Shown here one piece after another: positions 9,592 through 17,575 of a stretch of 64,000 nt of DNA. A model generated the notes under the pieces. That model saw only the letters and a list, made by a program, of their open reading frames with translations, searched no databases and was not told where the DNA came from. Every line of letters begins with the position of its first letter. Positions within the stretch are counted from its first letter, which is position 1. The stretch comes from Alphaproteobacteria bacterium. GTDB lineage: Bacteria; Pseudomonadota; Alphaproteobacteria; Rhodobacterales; Rhodobacteraceae. The stretch is from contig JAUHVR010000007.1 of the NCBI GenBank assembly GCA_030424865.1, positions 62,001 to 126,000 on the forward strand. The letters run 5' to 3'. The translations under genes were made by a program, and so were the position numbers.

Positions 9592-10608
9592 CTAGGGCAA
9601 ATTCTCGGGCGTCAGCACCTGGACAGTCGAGATCGGCGTCGCGTCAAGGTCGCTCGAAAACCGATGGTGGGCCAGGAACCTGTTGAACGCATTCCTGATG
9701 TCCTGCTTCAGGTCATGGTGCAGGATGTAGTCCAATCGTCCCTCGCGGATCAGTGTCCGGTTGTCGGCGTCCAGATCGTGGGCCACGTAGATGTCGGGGC
9801 CAAGCCCCCGATCCGACAGCGCGCGCAGGATCGATTTGTTGCCGCCGCCCATGGAATAGACCGCACGCAGATCCCGAATGCCATCAAGGATTGTCGGCAG
9901 CACTTTTGACGTTTCGAAATCAACACCGCTGCCGCCCTGAACCGCGATGACCTGCAGTTTCGGGCAGCGGGTCGCGAGCGCCGAGACAAAGGCGGTTTCG
10001 CGTTCCTCTTCGCCCAGGAAGCCTTCGTGGCTGCGCGTGGCCAAAACCTGGCCGGGCACGTCACCAAGGGATTGCGACACCAGATAGGCTGCCGTGCGCC
10101 CCGCGCCGGCGTTGTCCAGACCGACATAGGCCAGACGAGCGCCGCCGCCGATGTCGGTCACAAGGGTCACCACCGGGATCCCGGACGCGGTCAAAAGGGC
10201 CACGGCATCCCTGATCCTTGCGGTGTCCCTGGCCTTGAGGCATACGCCCTGGCTGCCGCGCTTCAGGATCCGCGCCAAGGCCGCGACGACCTCGTCCTCT
10301 TCCATGACGTCCTGCAAAAGGAACCGGGGGCGGCACACCGCGGTTCCGATCTGGGGCAGGATCGCCTCGGCGGCGGCCTTGACCTCGCGACTGAAACGGG
10401 CGGGCGCCTCGACCACGAAATCGAAGAACAACCGCCTTCCGCGGACCGCAAGCTGACCTTCCTGCGCCTTCAATTCTTCGATCGCGGCGGTCACCCGCAT
10501 CCGGGTCTGTGGGCTGACGTGTGGGCGGTCATTCAGCACACGGTCCACCGTGGCGGTGCCCAAACCGGCTTGTCGGGCGATTTCCTTGATCGGGAAGCGG
10601 TGAGTCAT
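9592..10608 (-). CDS. LacI-family transcriptional regulator
   Basis: The 338-residue protein has an N-terminal helix-turn-helix (IKEIARQAGLGTATVDRVLN, residues 5-24) with the hinge-helix region RVTAAIEEL, followed by a periplasmic-binding-protein-like sugar sensor domain. The chosen start gives the standard LacI N terminus. It is divergent from the PhyH dioxygenase gene with 79 bases between them, and a spaced inverted repeat lies there, so local control of that gene is likely. The ligand is not evident. Confidence 0.88.
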   Translation of the reverse strand: MTHRFPIKEIARQAGLGTATVDRVLNDRPHVSPQTRMRVTAAIEELKAQEGQLAVRGRRLFFDFVVEAPARFSREVKAAAEAILPQIGTAVCRPRFLLQDVMEEDEVVAALARILKRGSQGVCLKARDTARIRDAVALLTASGIPVVTLVTDIGGGARLAYVGLDNAGAGRTAAYLVSQSLGDVPGQVLATRSHEGFLGEEERETAFVSALATRCPKLQVIAVQGGSGVDFETSKVLPTILDGIRDLRAVYSMGGGNKSILRALSDRGLGPDIYVAHDLDADNRTLIREGRLDYILHHDLKQDIRNAFNRFLAHHRFSSDLDATPISTVQVLTPENLP

Positions 10609-10623
10609 TTGATGTGTTTTTGA

Positions 10624-10644
10624 TGCGTTTTCGCCCCCAACGCA
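10624..10644. promoter_or_regulatory. Candidate LacI-type operator
   Basis: TGCGTT (10624-10629) and AACGCA (10639-10644) form a perfect inverted repeat with a 9-base spacer in the region between the divergent LacI regulator and dioxygenase genes. The position suits autoregulation and control of 10688-11869. The short arms make a chance match possible. Confidence 0.4.
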
Positions 10645-10687
10645 ACAGTGCCGCAGGTATTCTGTGCAAGACGAGGGAGGAGCCGTC

Positions 10688-11869
10688 ATGAGAGACACCA
10701 TCGAAAACACCGTCGCCTATTACGACCCAGACACCTGTGATCTGAACGCATTCACCGCGTTGATCGACCAGACCACACGCGCTGAACAGGTGCCGCATGC
10801 GTCGGCCGTCGAACATAATATTCCGATCTACGACATGGACGATCTGCGACCGGCGCTGGACGATGACCGGACCCGCAGGGCGATCATGTCCGAATGGGCG
10901 CAAGTGCTGGGCACCGGCGCCGGGGTGCTGGCGCTGAAGCGGGCTTATGCCGACACCGCCGTTCTGGACAAGGCCACCGCCATTTACGAGCGCATTATCG
11001 AGGACGAAAAACAGACGTCGGGCGGCGGCGGCGATCACTTTGCTGCCGCAGGCGCAAATGACCGTATCTGGAACTCCTTGCAAAAGCTCTGCGAAGCCGC
11101 GCCCGAGGTTTTCCTGGACTACTTTGCCAACACATCCATTGCGGCCGTCTGCGAGGCATGGCTTGGTCCGAACTACCAGATGACTGCGCAGGTGAACCTC
11201 GTTCATCCGGGCGGCGCCGCGCAGCAGGCCCATCGCGACTATCACCTGGGGTTCCAGACCGCCGAGATCAGCGCCTCATATCCGGCGCATGTGCATGATG
11301 TTTCGCCGATCCTGACGCTTCAGGGCGCGGTTGCGCATTGTGACATGCCCCTGAACAGCGGACCAACCAAGCTGCTGCCGTTTTCGCAGGCCTACCGGCC
11401 CGGCTATGCCGCATGGCGTCGCGCCGATTTCCGGGCCCTGTTCGAGGAACGCTACGTTCAGCTGGAGTTGGCAAAGGGCGACGCCGTGTTCTTCAGCCCG
11501 GCCTTGTTTCATGCCGCCGGTGCCAACTCGAGCCCCGACATCCATCGCTTCGCCAACCTGCTGCAGGTGTCATCCGCCTTTGGTCGCGCGATGGAGACTG
11601 TCGATCGGGACAGGATGTGCAAGTTACTGTTTCCACACGCTGTGCGCGCCCTGCAGGACAACCGGTTGACCGCCGCGGAAGTGTCTGCCGCAATCGCGGC
11701 ATCCGCCGAGGGCTATTCGTTCCCGACAAACCTTGACCGTGATCCACCGACAAATGGACTTGCACCGGAAACCCAGGCCGCGTTTTTCCAGCGCGCCCTT
11801 TCGGAAGGGCTTGGCGAACAGGCGTTCTCGGATCAACTGGACCGGATGGCAGCTGCGCGTCGGGCCTAG
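10688..11869 (+). CDS. Phytanoyl-CoA dioxygenase (PhyH) family Fe(II)/2-oxoglutarate oxygenase
   Basis: The 393-residue protein has the 2-His-1-carboxylate triad expected of the family: H182 and D184 in QQAHRDYHLGF, and the distal H275 in LFHAAGANSS, with R287 nearby as a probable 2-oxoglutarate anchor. The HxD is intact, so it should be a hydroxylase rather than a halogenase. The ATG at 10688 follows GGGAGGA; an ATG eight codons upstream lacks a site. The substrate is unknown. The divergent LacI regulator suggests induction by a small molecule, possibly sugar-like. Confidence 0.75.
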   Translation: MRDTIENTVAYYDPDTCDLNAFTALIDQTTRAEQVPHASAVEHNIPIYDMDDLRPALDDDRTRRAIMSEWAQVLGTGAGVLALKRAYADTAVLDKATAIYERIIEDEKQTSGGGGDHFAAAGANDRIWNSLQKLCEAAPEVFLDYFANTSIAAVCEAWLGPNYQMTAQVNLVHPGGAAQQAHRDYHLGFQTAEISASYPAHVHDVSPILTLQGAVAHCDMPLNSGPTKLLPFSQAYRPGYAAWRRADFRALFEERYVQLELAKGDAVFFSPALFHAAGANSSPDIHRFANLLQVSSAFGRAMETVDRDRMCKLLFPHAVRALQDNRLTAAEVSAAIAASAEGYSFPTNLDRDPPTNGLAPETQAAFFQRALSEGLGEQAFSDQLDRMAAARRA

Positions 11870-11922
11870 GTCGCGGTCCACCTAACCAAGGGCGTCGTGC
11901 GTTTCGGTGCGGCGTCCCTACC

Positions 11923-14900
11923 CTAGGCGAACACGAAATTTGTTGGGTCCCGCAAGTCACTGATCAGGAAATTTCCCTCGACCAGGATCACGCCGGCACC
12001 GCCGATATCGATCACCACGCCGCCAGCGGACGGATCTTGCCGAAACTCCAGATCATCGATCGACCGGACACCGGCAACGTCGATCTCGATCACGTCGATC
12101 CCGGGTTCGAAGTCGGTGATGACATCACCAGCAGAGATTTCAGTTTCCTGGAACGCAAAGACATCCTCTCCGGCGCCGCCCGTGACCGTGTCGATTCCGG
12201 CCCCGCCGACAAGAGTGTCCGGGTGATCCCCCCCGTCCAGCCGATCGTTTCCGTCATCGCCATACAACTCGTCCCGCCCGTCCTGCCCTCTGAGGGTGTC
12301 TTCGCCTTCGCGACCGGAGAGTGTGTCGCGGCCTTCGCCACCGTTGAGCACATCGTCGCCCAGCCAGCCGATCAGGTCGTCATTGCCGTCACCTCCAAAG
12401 ATCAGATCATTGCCATCGCGACCGTTAATGGCATCGATCCCTTTGCGGCCTGTGATCGTGTCGTCGCCCGGACCGCCCTCGATCACATCATTCTCATTTG
12501 TCCCGACAAGGTCCTGACCTTCGCCAGGGTTGCCGACCGGCGCTGGCGCGGTCTCGGGATCCAGGTAAAAAATCAGCACCAGGCTTTCAAAGGGATGCAG
12601 ATTTCGTTGCACGACGTTGCTTTGACAGTTGCAGTCCTCGATCTGCGCCATGACATCATGTTCGCCGAAATAGAACCGCTGGCCGTGTACGATTGAGAAG
12701 TCAGCCTCGGTCTGACCGACGCCGGTCACGAAATGCACGCCGTCGGAACTCGAAGGGCTGGTGTCCATGGTGATCAACATGCCCTGAACCGTTTCAAATT
12801 CCGGAACGACCTCGGAAAAATCCAAGGCAACGTCGATTTCATCATCGGTGCGAGACGACACCCAGAACACGATGCGGTCGTCGTGTTCGTAGCCATAGAT
12901 TTCCACAAGGCCTTCGGTGTCGGTAAAGACCAGATCCAACTGCTCGGCGCCGGGCAGGATCTGTTGGGCAATATCGAAAGTGGTGCCACGAACGGTATTC
13001 GTCAGTCGGTCGACGTCGTCCGTATTGGGCATGTCTTCGCGCCCCCCGGCCAGATCCGTCGCCGTGTTGTGCTGCACGGCCCAGATATGTCCAACGTCCA
13101 CCCCCAGATCCAGCATGTTGCTGACCTGCTCGGCAAAGACGCCCGTGTATTTCAACCCGTTTTGAGTCAGGTTCTCACCGGCGAGGTTCCATTCGGTGAT
13201 GTACAGCGACAGGTCCTTGTCAAAGGCCTTGTCCCAGATCTGGTAGTCGACGTTGATGAAGTTCACATCGCCATTGTTGCGTGCGAAAACGTCGTCTTCC
13301 TCGTTGAAATAGTAGTGCTCGATCACGCCGTCGATCGCTTCTTTGGACTGGTCGTTCAGCGTGTCGATGATCCGCTGATTGGCGTCGCGGACACGCTCGA
13401 CATAGTCCCGATCATCGACCGAGACGTGAAACTCTGATCCGGGATTTGGCGTGGCCATCTGAACCAGGATGTCAGGTTGGTCAGTTTCTGACAGTCCCGC
13501 GGCTTCGAACCCGTCCAGCAAGGCATCAATCGCGATGTTTGCCTTGGTGGCATAGACCGTTTCGCCCATGCGCCAATACTCGTTTCCGATCTCCAAAGCT
13601 TCGATGATGTCGCCGTAGTCGCGCATCAGGATTTCGGCAAACCGGGAAATTTCGGGCGCAAAGTCGCGATATGCGTCGATGTCATAGGCCTTGGTCGGCA
13701 GGACCAGTGTGACCTTCTTGGCGTCCGAGTCATCCCCGTCGCCGTCGGGATCCTGTGCCCAGTCCAGAAAGGACTTTAGCTCGGGCCTCAGGTCCAGTGC
13801 GCCGCTCGGGGTTTCGACCAGCGTAACGACGTTCAGCCAGTCCACACCATCGTCCTCGAGCAAAAGGCCGTCGCCGCGTCCCGCAGGAAACCGAAGGTGT
13901 TCCATATCCAGCTCTTCGGCCGTGGCCACAAAAGACGCCAGCGGCGCGCCGGCATCTGTATTCACCTTGAAATGGACGTTGCCCCCGAACAAGGAGTCGG
14001 GAACCACGTTGCCGTTGCCGGTCGCTTCTGTGACAGCAACTGGCACAACCTCGACACCCTCGCTGAGGCCCAGTTCATCGGCGAGGTCCGCCGCTATGGC
14101 TGCGTCGCTTACGCAGCCGACGCCAAAGCGATCGATCAACCATGTCGCATCGATGACATAGGCGACCACGCGGCCCTCATAGCTCAGACGATGCGCGCGG
14201 TTGTTCAGGATTTCCTCGGAAACAAGATTGGCGTCCAATTCGGCCTGTGTGACCGGTGTGCCATCGGCGTGGAAAAAGAACAGGTGCTCGCCCAGGTTCA
14301 GGCCTTCTTCGTAATGCATCCCGCTGACAATGACGGGATCTGCGTTTTCGTCGTCCGACAGAACCACCTCGAACACATCCGTACCGCTGGTATCGACATG
14401 CAGGTCACCGTCTTCGTCTTCAAAAACGCCGTACAGAAAATCGCCGTCGTCTCCGCGCAGAGTGTCTGCGCCGAGCCCGCCGCGCACGAGGTCGAAATTT
14501 GCCGTGGCGCCGCCCGGTTCGGTGGCGTCGATGCTGTCATCTCCGGCGCCGCCATCCAGGACGTCGGATCCATCGCCACCGATCAAGGTGTCATTCCCGG
14601 CACCGCCCCCAAGAATGTCGTTGGGAATTGTGTACAGATCACCGGCCAGGAAGTCGTCTCCGTCCCGGGCGGCCAGCTGCAGGTTGAAATTGCCAATCCA
14701 GATGGACTGAGCGTTCAGGTCTGCCGCAGCGACATTGCCGACTTTCAGAACCAAAGCCCCGTCGAACCAAACCTCGGCCCCCGACCCATCGGCCGCATCG
14801 ACGGCAGTGATCCCCGCCTCCAGCGCGCCTCGAAAGGGGATTGGGGTGCCGTCCCGATCAACAAAAAGGATATGGTCCTGTTCGCCGGTGGTATCGTCCG

Positions 14901-15246
14901 GGTTGAGACGTAAATCTTCGACAAAAACGGCGTCATCAGCTGTTCCGACCACAACGGAAAAGACATCCGACCCGGGTCCGCCGTTCAAGACATCGCCGTC
15001 GTCTGCCAGCAAGGTATCGTCGCCCGCAAGGCCATCGAGGCGATGCGCGCCCAGCAGATCGATACCGGACAAAAGATCGTTGCCACCGGTGCCACGGACA
15101 TTTCCGGTCAACCCGTCATCGCCGGGATCGACGTCAACCGTGTCATCTTCCAGATCCGGTTCGGCGTCAGGTTCATCTGCGCCGCTGGAAATGCCCCCGA
15201 GTGCAAATGCACCCAAAAGTGCAACAAGAAGCACTGCAATGCCCAT
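11923..15246 (-). CDS. RTX calcium-binding protein with internal clan-A glycosidase-like domain
   Basis: The 1107-residue acidic protein begins with a hydrophobic helix (residues 3-22, MGIAVLLVALLGAFALGG). RTX nonapeptides (GGxGxDxxx type) lie near residues 55-100 and 215-265 and in a large block at about 915-1010. Between them (about 400-870) is a region reading like a TIM-barrel glycoside hydrolase: LEIGNEYW with E556 as probable acid/base, and LYITEWNLAG with E685 as probable nucleophile. The tail (VILVEGNFLIS...NFVFA) resembles type I secretion signals. RBS GGGGAGG lies 7 bases from the start. It is probably secreted or surface-held and could cut or bind polysaccharide; the glycosidase call is by motif only. 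Confidence 0.72.
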   Translation of the reverse strand: MGIAVLLVALLGAFALGGISSGADEPDAEPDLEDDTVDVDPGDDGLTGNVRGTGGNDLLSGIDLLGAHRLDGLAGDDTLLADDGDVLNGGPGSDVFSVVVGTADDAVFVEDLRLNPDDTTGEQDHILFVDRDGTPIPFRGALEAGITAVDAADGSGAEVWFDGALVLKVGNVAAADLNAQSIWIGNFNLQLAARDGDDFLAGDLYTIPNDILGGGAGNDTLIGGDGSDVLDGGAGDDSIDATEPGGATANFDLVRGGLGADTLRGDDGDFLYGVFEDEDGDLHVDTSGTDVFEVVLSDDENADPVIVSGMHYEEGLNLGEHLFFFHADGTPVTQAELDANLVSEEILNNRAHRLSYEGRVVAYVIDATWLIDRFGVGCVSDAAIAADLADELGLSEGVEVVPVAVTEATGNGNVVPDSLFGGNVHFKVNTDAGAPLASFVATAEELDMEHLRFPAGRGDGLLLEDDGVDWLNVVTLVETPSGALDLRPELKSFLDWAQDPDGDGDDSDAKKVTLVLPTKAYDIDAYRDFAPEISRFAEILMRDYGDIIEALEIGNEYWRMGETVYATKANIAIDALLDGFEAAGLSETDQPDILVQMATPNPGSEFHVSVDDRDYVERVRDANQRIIDTLNDQSKEAIDGVIEHYYFNEEDDVFARNNGDVNFINVDYQIWDKAFDKDLSLYITEWNLAGENLTQNGLKYTGVFAEQVSNMLDLGVDVGHIWAVQHNTATDLAGGREDMPNTDDVDRLTNTVRGTTFDIAQQILPGAEQLDLVFTDTEGLVEIYGYEHDDRIVFWVSSRTDDEIDVALDFSEVVPEFETVQGMLITMDTSPSSSDGVHFVTGVGQTEADFSIVHGQRFYFGEHDVMAQIEDCNCQSNVVQRNLHPFESLVLIFYLDPETAPAPVGNPGEGQDLVGTNENDVIEGGPGDDTITGRKGIDAINGRDGNDLIFGGDGNDDLIGWLGDDVLNGGEGRDTLSGREGEDTLRGQDGRDELYGDDGNDRLDGGDHPDTLVGGAGIDTVTGGAGEDVFAFQETEISAGDVITDFEPGIDVIEIDVAGVRSIDDLEFRQDPSAGGVVIDIGGAGVILVEGNFLISDLRDPTNFVFA

Positions 15247-15674
15247 GTACTGACCTCCCCTTCAGTCCACGACTTTGCGCCGTCTTTGCGAGATAGGGTT
15301 ATGATTGTATTCTATTTATTGAATTTACACTTTGATTCACATCATGTGAATGGTGGCTTTGAAAGGCGCCAGGAATGGAATCATCGCTTTAGCACTGATA
15401 ACAAAAGTTTATTTTTGGTTAATTTTCTCCAAGAACACACTCAATTTACCTACCCAATAGGATAGGTTTTCTATCATGACGATAGTATTTCCCATCCTCG
15501 CGTTGATTGGGCTGGTCTAGAGAACAGACTGTTTATGCTTTGTGACCAATTCCGCCAAGGGTCACATTCCAATATTGTGATTCATCATACGCTGGAAGAA
15601 TTCGGTTGATCACATGATCCAGACATCCAGCTCTCACGCCGATTCGCTTCGGTCTTCCAAGCCTGGGGGCACAC
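15247..15674. other. AT-rich divergent promoter region, no gene
   Basis: These 428 bases separate the divergent RTX-glycosidase and response regulator genes and are clearly more AT-rich than the flanking coding DNA. They hold the palindrome at 15336-15350 and two short repeats, GATAG...CTATC (15461-15475) and CTATC...GATAG (15471-15485). No convincing open reading frame was seen. The two promoters and regulator sites are expected here. Confidence 0.6.
15336..15350. promoter_or_regulatory. Perfect palindrome, candidate operator
   Basis: TTCACATCATGTGAA is a perfect 7+1+7 palindrome in the AT-rich region upstream of the RTX-glycosidase gene. It has the size and symmetry of a dimeric regulator site. 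The adjacent response regulator or an unlinked regulator could bind it; nothing in the sequence decides which. Confidence 0.4.
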
Positions 15675-16445
15675 ATGACTATCCACGATATGGGCGCCAT
15701 GCGCCTTGACACGTTCACACCAGTCCCAACCAAAAGCGTTTTGCTGTTGGACACCGATCGCAACATTTTGCGGAACCTGACGGATCACCTGCAGGCCGAA
15801 GGCTTCAAGGTTGACGCCTACACGGATGCCAATGCTGCGCAATCCAGCCTGCGACGCAAACGGCCGGACCTCGCGGTCTTCAACGCCAAGCTGCCCCAGA
15901 TGGGCGGTTTTGAATTGCTTCAGCGCCTGCGCGGGCAGTCGGATCACCTTCCGGTGGTGATGATGAATGACAGCGAAAGCACTATCGATGAAGAGGTCGC
16001 CCTGCGCATCGGCGCCGATGATTACCTGCGCAAGCCGGTCGAGCCCCGCATCATGGTTGAGCGGATCAAGGCCTGTCTGAGACGCGTCGGATGGGATGCG
16101 GAAACGGACAAGGGCAAGGGCAAGAGCGCCCCGCTTCGCATCGCCATTGGCCCTCTGACCATGGATGAACAACGTCACGAGGTGACGTGGAAAGGTCAGA
16201 TCGTCGGGTTGACCGCAACCGAGTTTTCGGTCCTTGGCGTGCTGGCCAAGAACGTTGGCCACGTGAAGAGCCGTGATCAATTGCTGGACCACGTCTATGG
16301 GACAGGGGTTTATGTCGAGGATCGATCCATCGACAGCCACATCAAGCGTGTCCGGAACAAGATGCGGAAAGTGGATCGCTCGTTTTCCGCGATCGAGACC
16401 CTTTACGGGATCGGCTACCGTCTGGATATCGCCGACATACTCTGA
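15675..16445 (+). CDS. ChvI-like OmpR-family response regulator with degenerate receiver
   Basis: The 256-residue protein has a receiver domain (about 20-135) and a winged-helix DNA-binding domain (about 150-250; TATEFSVLGVLA, SRDQLLDHVYG, RSIDSHIKRVRNKMR, IETLYGIGYRL) very like ChvI. The expected phosphoacceptor Asp is Asn (N70 in LAVFNAKLP), and the switch Ser/Thr position reads N98 (VVMMND); acidic residues D26/D28 and K120 (LRKPVE) remain. It therefore probably acts without phosphorylation. No partner kinase is adjacent. Its position between two RTX genes suggests control of surface proteins, which is inference. Confidence 0.85.
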   Translation: MTIHDMGAMRLDTFTPVPTKSVLLLDTDRNILRNLTDHLQAEGFKVDAYTDANAAQSSLRRKRPDLAVFNAKLPQMGGFELLQRLRGQSDHLPVVMMNDSESTIDEEVALRIGADDYLRKPVEPRIMVERIKACLRRVGWDAETDKGKGKSAPLRIAIGPLTMDEQRHEVTWKGQIVGLTATEFSVLGVLAKNVGHVKSRDQLLDHVYGTGVYVEDRSIDSHIKRVRNKMRKVDRSFSAIETLYGIGYRLDIADIL

Positions 16446-16453
16446 TCGTCGCG

Positions 16454-16503
16454 CCTTGGGTCCTGCCTTTTTCCCATCGGGCAAAAGGCAGGCACACCCA
16501 AGG
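16454..16503 (+). terminator. Two-tier hairpin after the response regulator gene
   Basis: CCTGCCTTTT (16462-16471) pairs with AAAAGGCAGG (16483-16492), and CCTTGGG (16454-16460) pairs outside it with CCCAAGG (16497-16503). The structure begins 9 bases after the stop codon. There is no long T run downstream, so termination is probable but not certain. Confidence 0.55.
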
Positions 16504-16771
16504 GTCGCCAAAAGTATCAGCCTGCCAGCCAGTTCCCCCGCAGACCGCAGCCAAAAAAAGTAAGCGGTGTTTGGCGGGCACGTTCATTTGCCCTTTTGCG
16601 TCAGGGTTACACGGGCCACGTAAAGTTGCATGAAAGATGCAGGTTGCCGCGAAGACCTCTGATCAAGGTTTGACCGGCGCCAATGGCACGGCGTGTTGCA
16701 ACAGCCAGCCAAGCTGAATTTGAACTGCGAATTTCTGAAGACATTGACCTGGCCAGGTCCGGACGGAAAAG
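16504..16771. other. Intergenic region before the large RTX gene
   Basis: No gene with family resemblance or a good ribosome-binding site was seen in these 268 bases. Together with the terminator they form a 326-base gap. The promoter of the RTX adhesin gene is expected here, but no -35/-10 pair stands out. Confidence 0.5.
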
Positions 16772-17545
16772 ATGCCAACCTTTAACGACAATGACAACAA
16801 CGTCTCACTGGACGGAACCGACAATAACGTTTCTGCCCAGGGCGGTGACGATACCGTTTTCGGCAACGACGGGAATGACACGATCAAGGGCAATCGTGGC
16901 AATGACAGCCTCGATGGCGGAAGAGACAACGACAAGCTTAACGGCAACGATGGCAACGACACGCTCTTCGGCAGGAGCGGTGATGACGAACTGATTGGCG
17001 AAGAAGGCCATGACAAGCTTTATGGTGGCGACGGCGAGGACACTCTGACCGGCAACCAAGGAAACGATACCCTTTACGGCGGCTCTAACAGCGACCGCTT
17101 GTTTGGTGGTGACGACAGGGATTTTCTCTATGGCGAAGGGGGCGGCGACTACCTTGAAGGCAATGGTGGCAACGACGTCCTGGATGGCGGTCGCGGCAGC
17201 GATACAATTTATGGCGGGACTGGCGCGGACGAGATCTATGGCGGCACCGGCTCGTTGCGTGGGAATATTCTTTTCGGTGAGGACGGCAACGATAGCATTT
17301 ATGGGCGCGGCGCAGCGGACACCATAAGGGGCGGTGCAGGAAATGACTCTATCGAAGGCGCAGGCTCTGGCGATGACATTGAAGGCGGGGATGGGAAAGA
17401 CACAGTCGCCGGTGGTGCAAACGCCGACACGATTTTCGGTGATGCAAATGATGACAGCCTCGAAGGCAACCGGGGCAACGACCTTATAGAGGGTGGCGCG
17501 GACAACGACGTTATCTGGGGGCACGAAGACAACGACACGCTTTAT

Positions 17546-17575
17546 GGGGATTCCTCGACCAACAGCCGATTACCG
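17546..17575 (+). other. Frameshift position within the RTX adhesin
   Basis: Up to about 17565 the RTX repeats read in one frame (LYGDSSTNS), and from 17566 they read in the frame one base earlier (PITGNDKLYG). Restoring a single C in AACAGCCGAT (17561-17570) gives a continuous NSPITGND. A lost base in a C run is the simplest explanation. No slippery heptamer typical of programmed -1 frameshifting was seen. Confidence 0.8.

Noticed and set aside
10688-11869. PhyH protein as a halogenase
   Set aside because: Halogenases replace the Asp of HxD by Ala or Gly; H182-D184 is intact. The same holds for 31032-31898.
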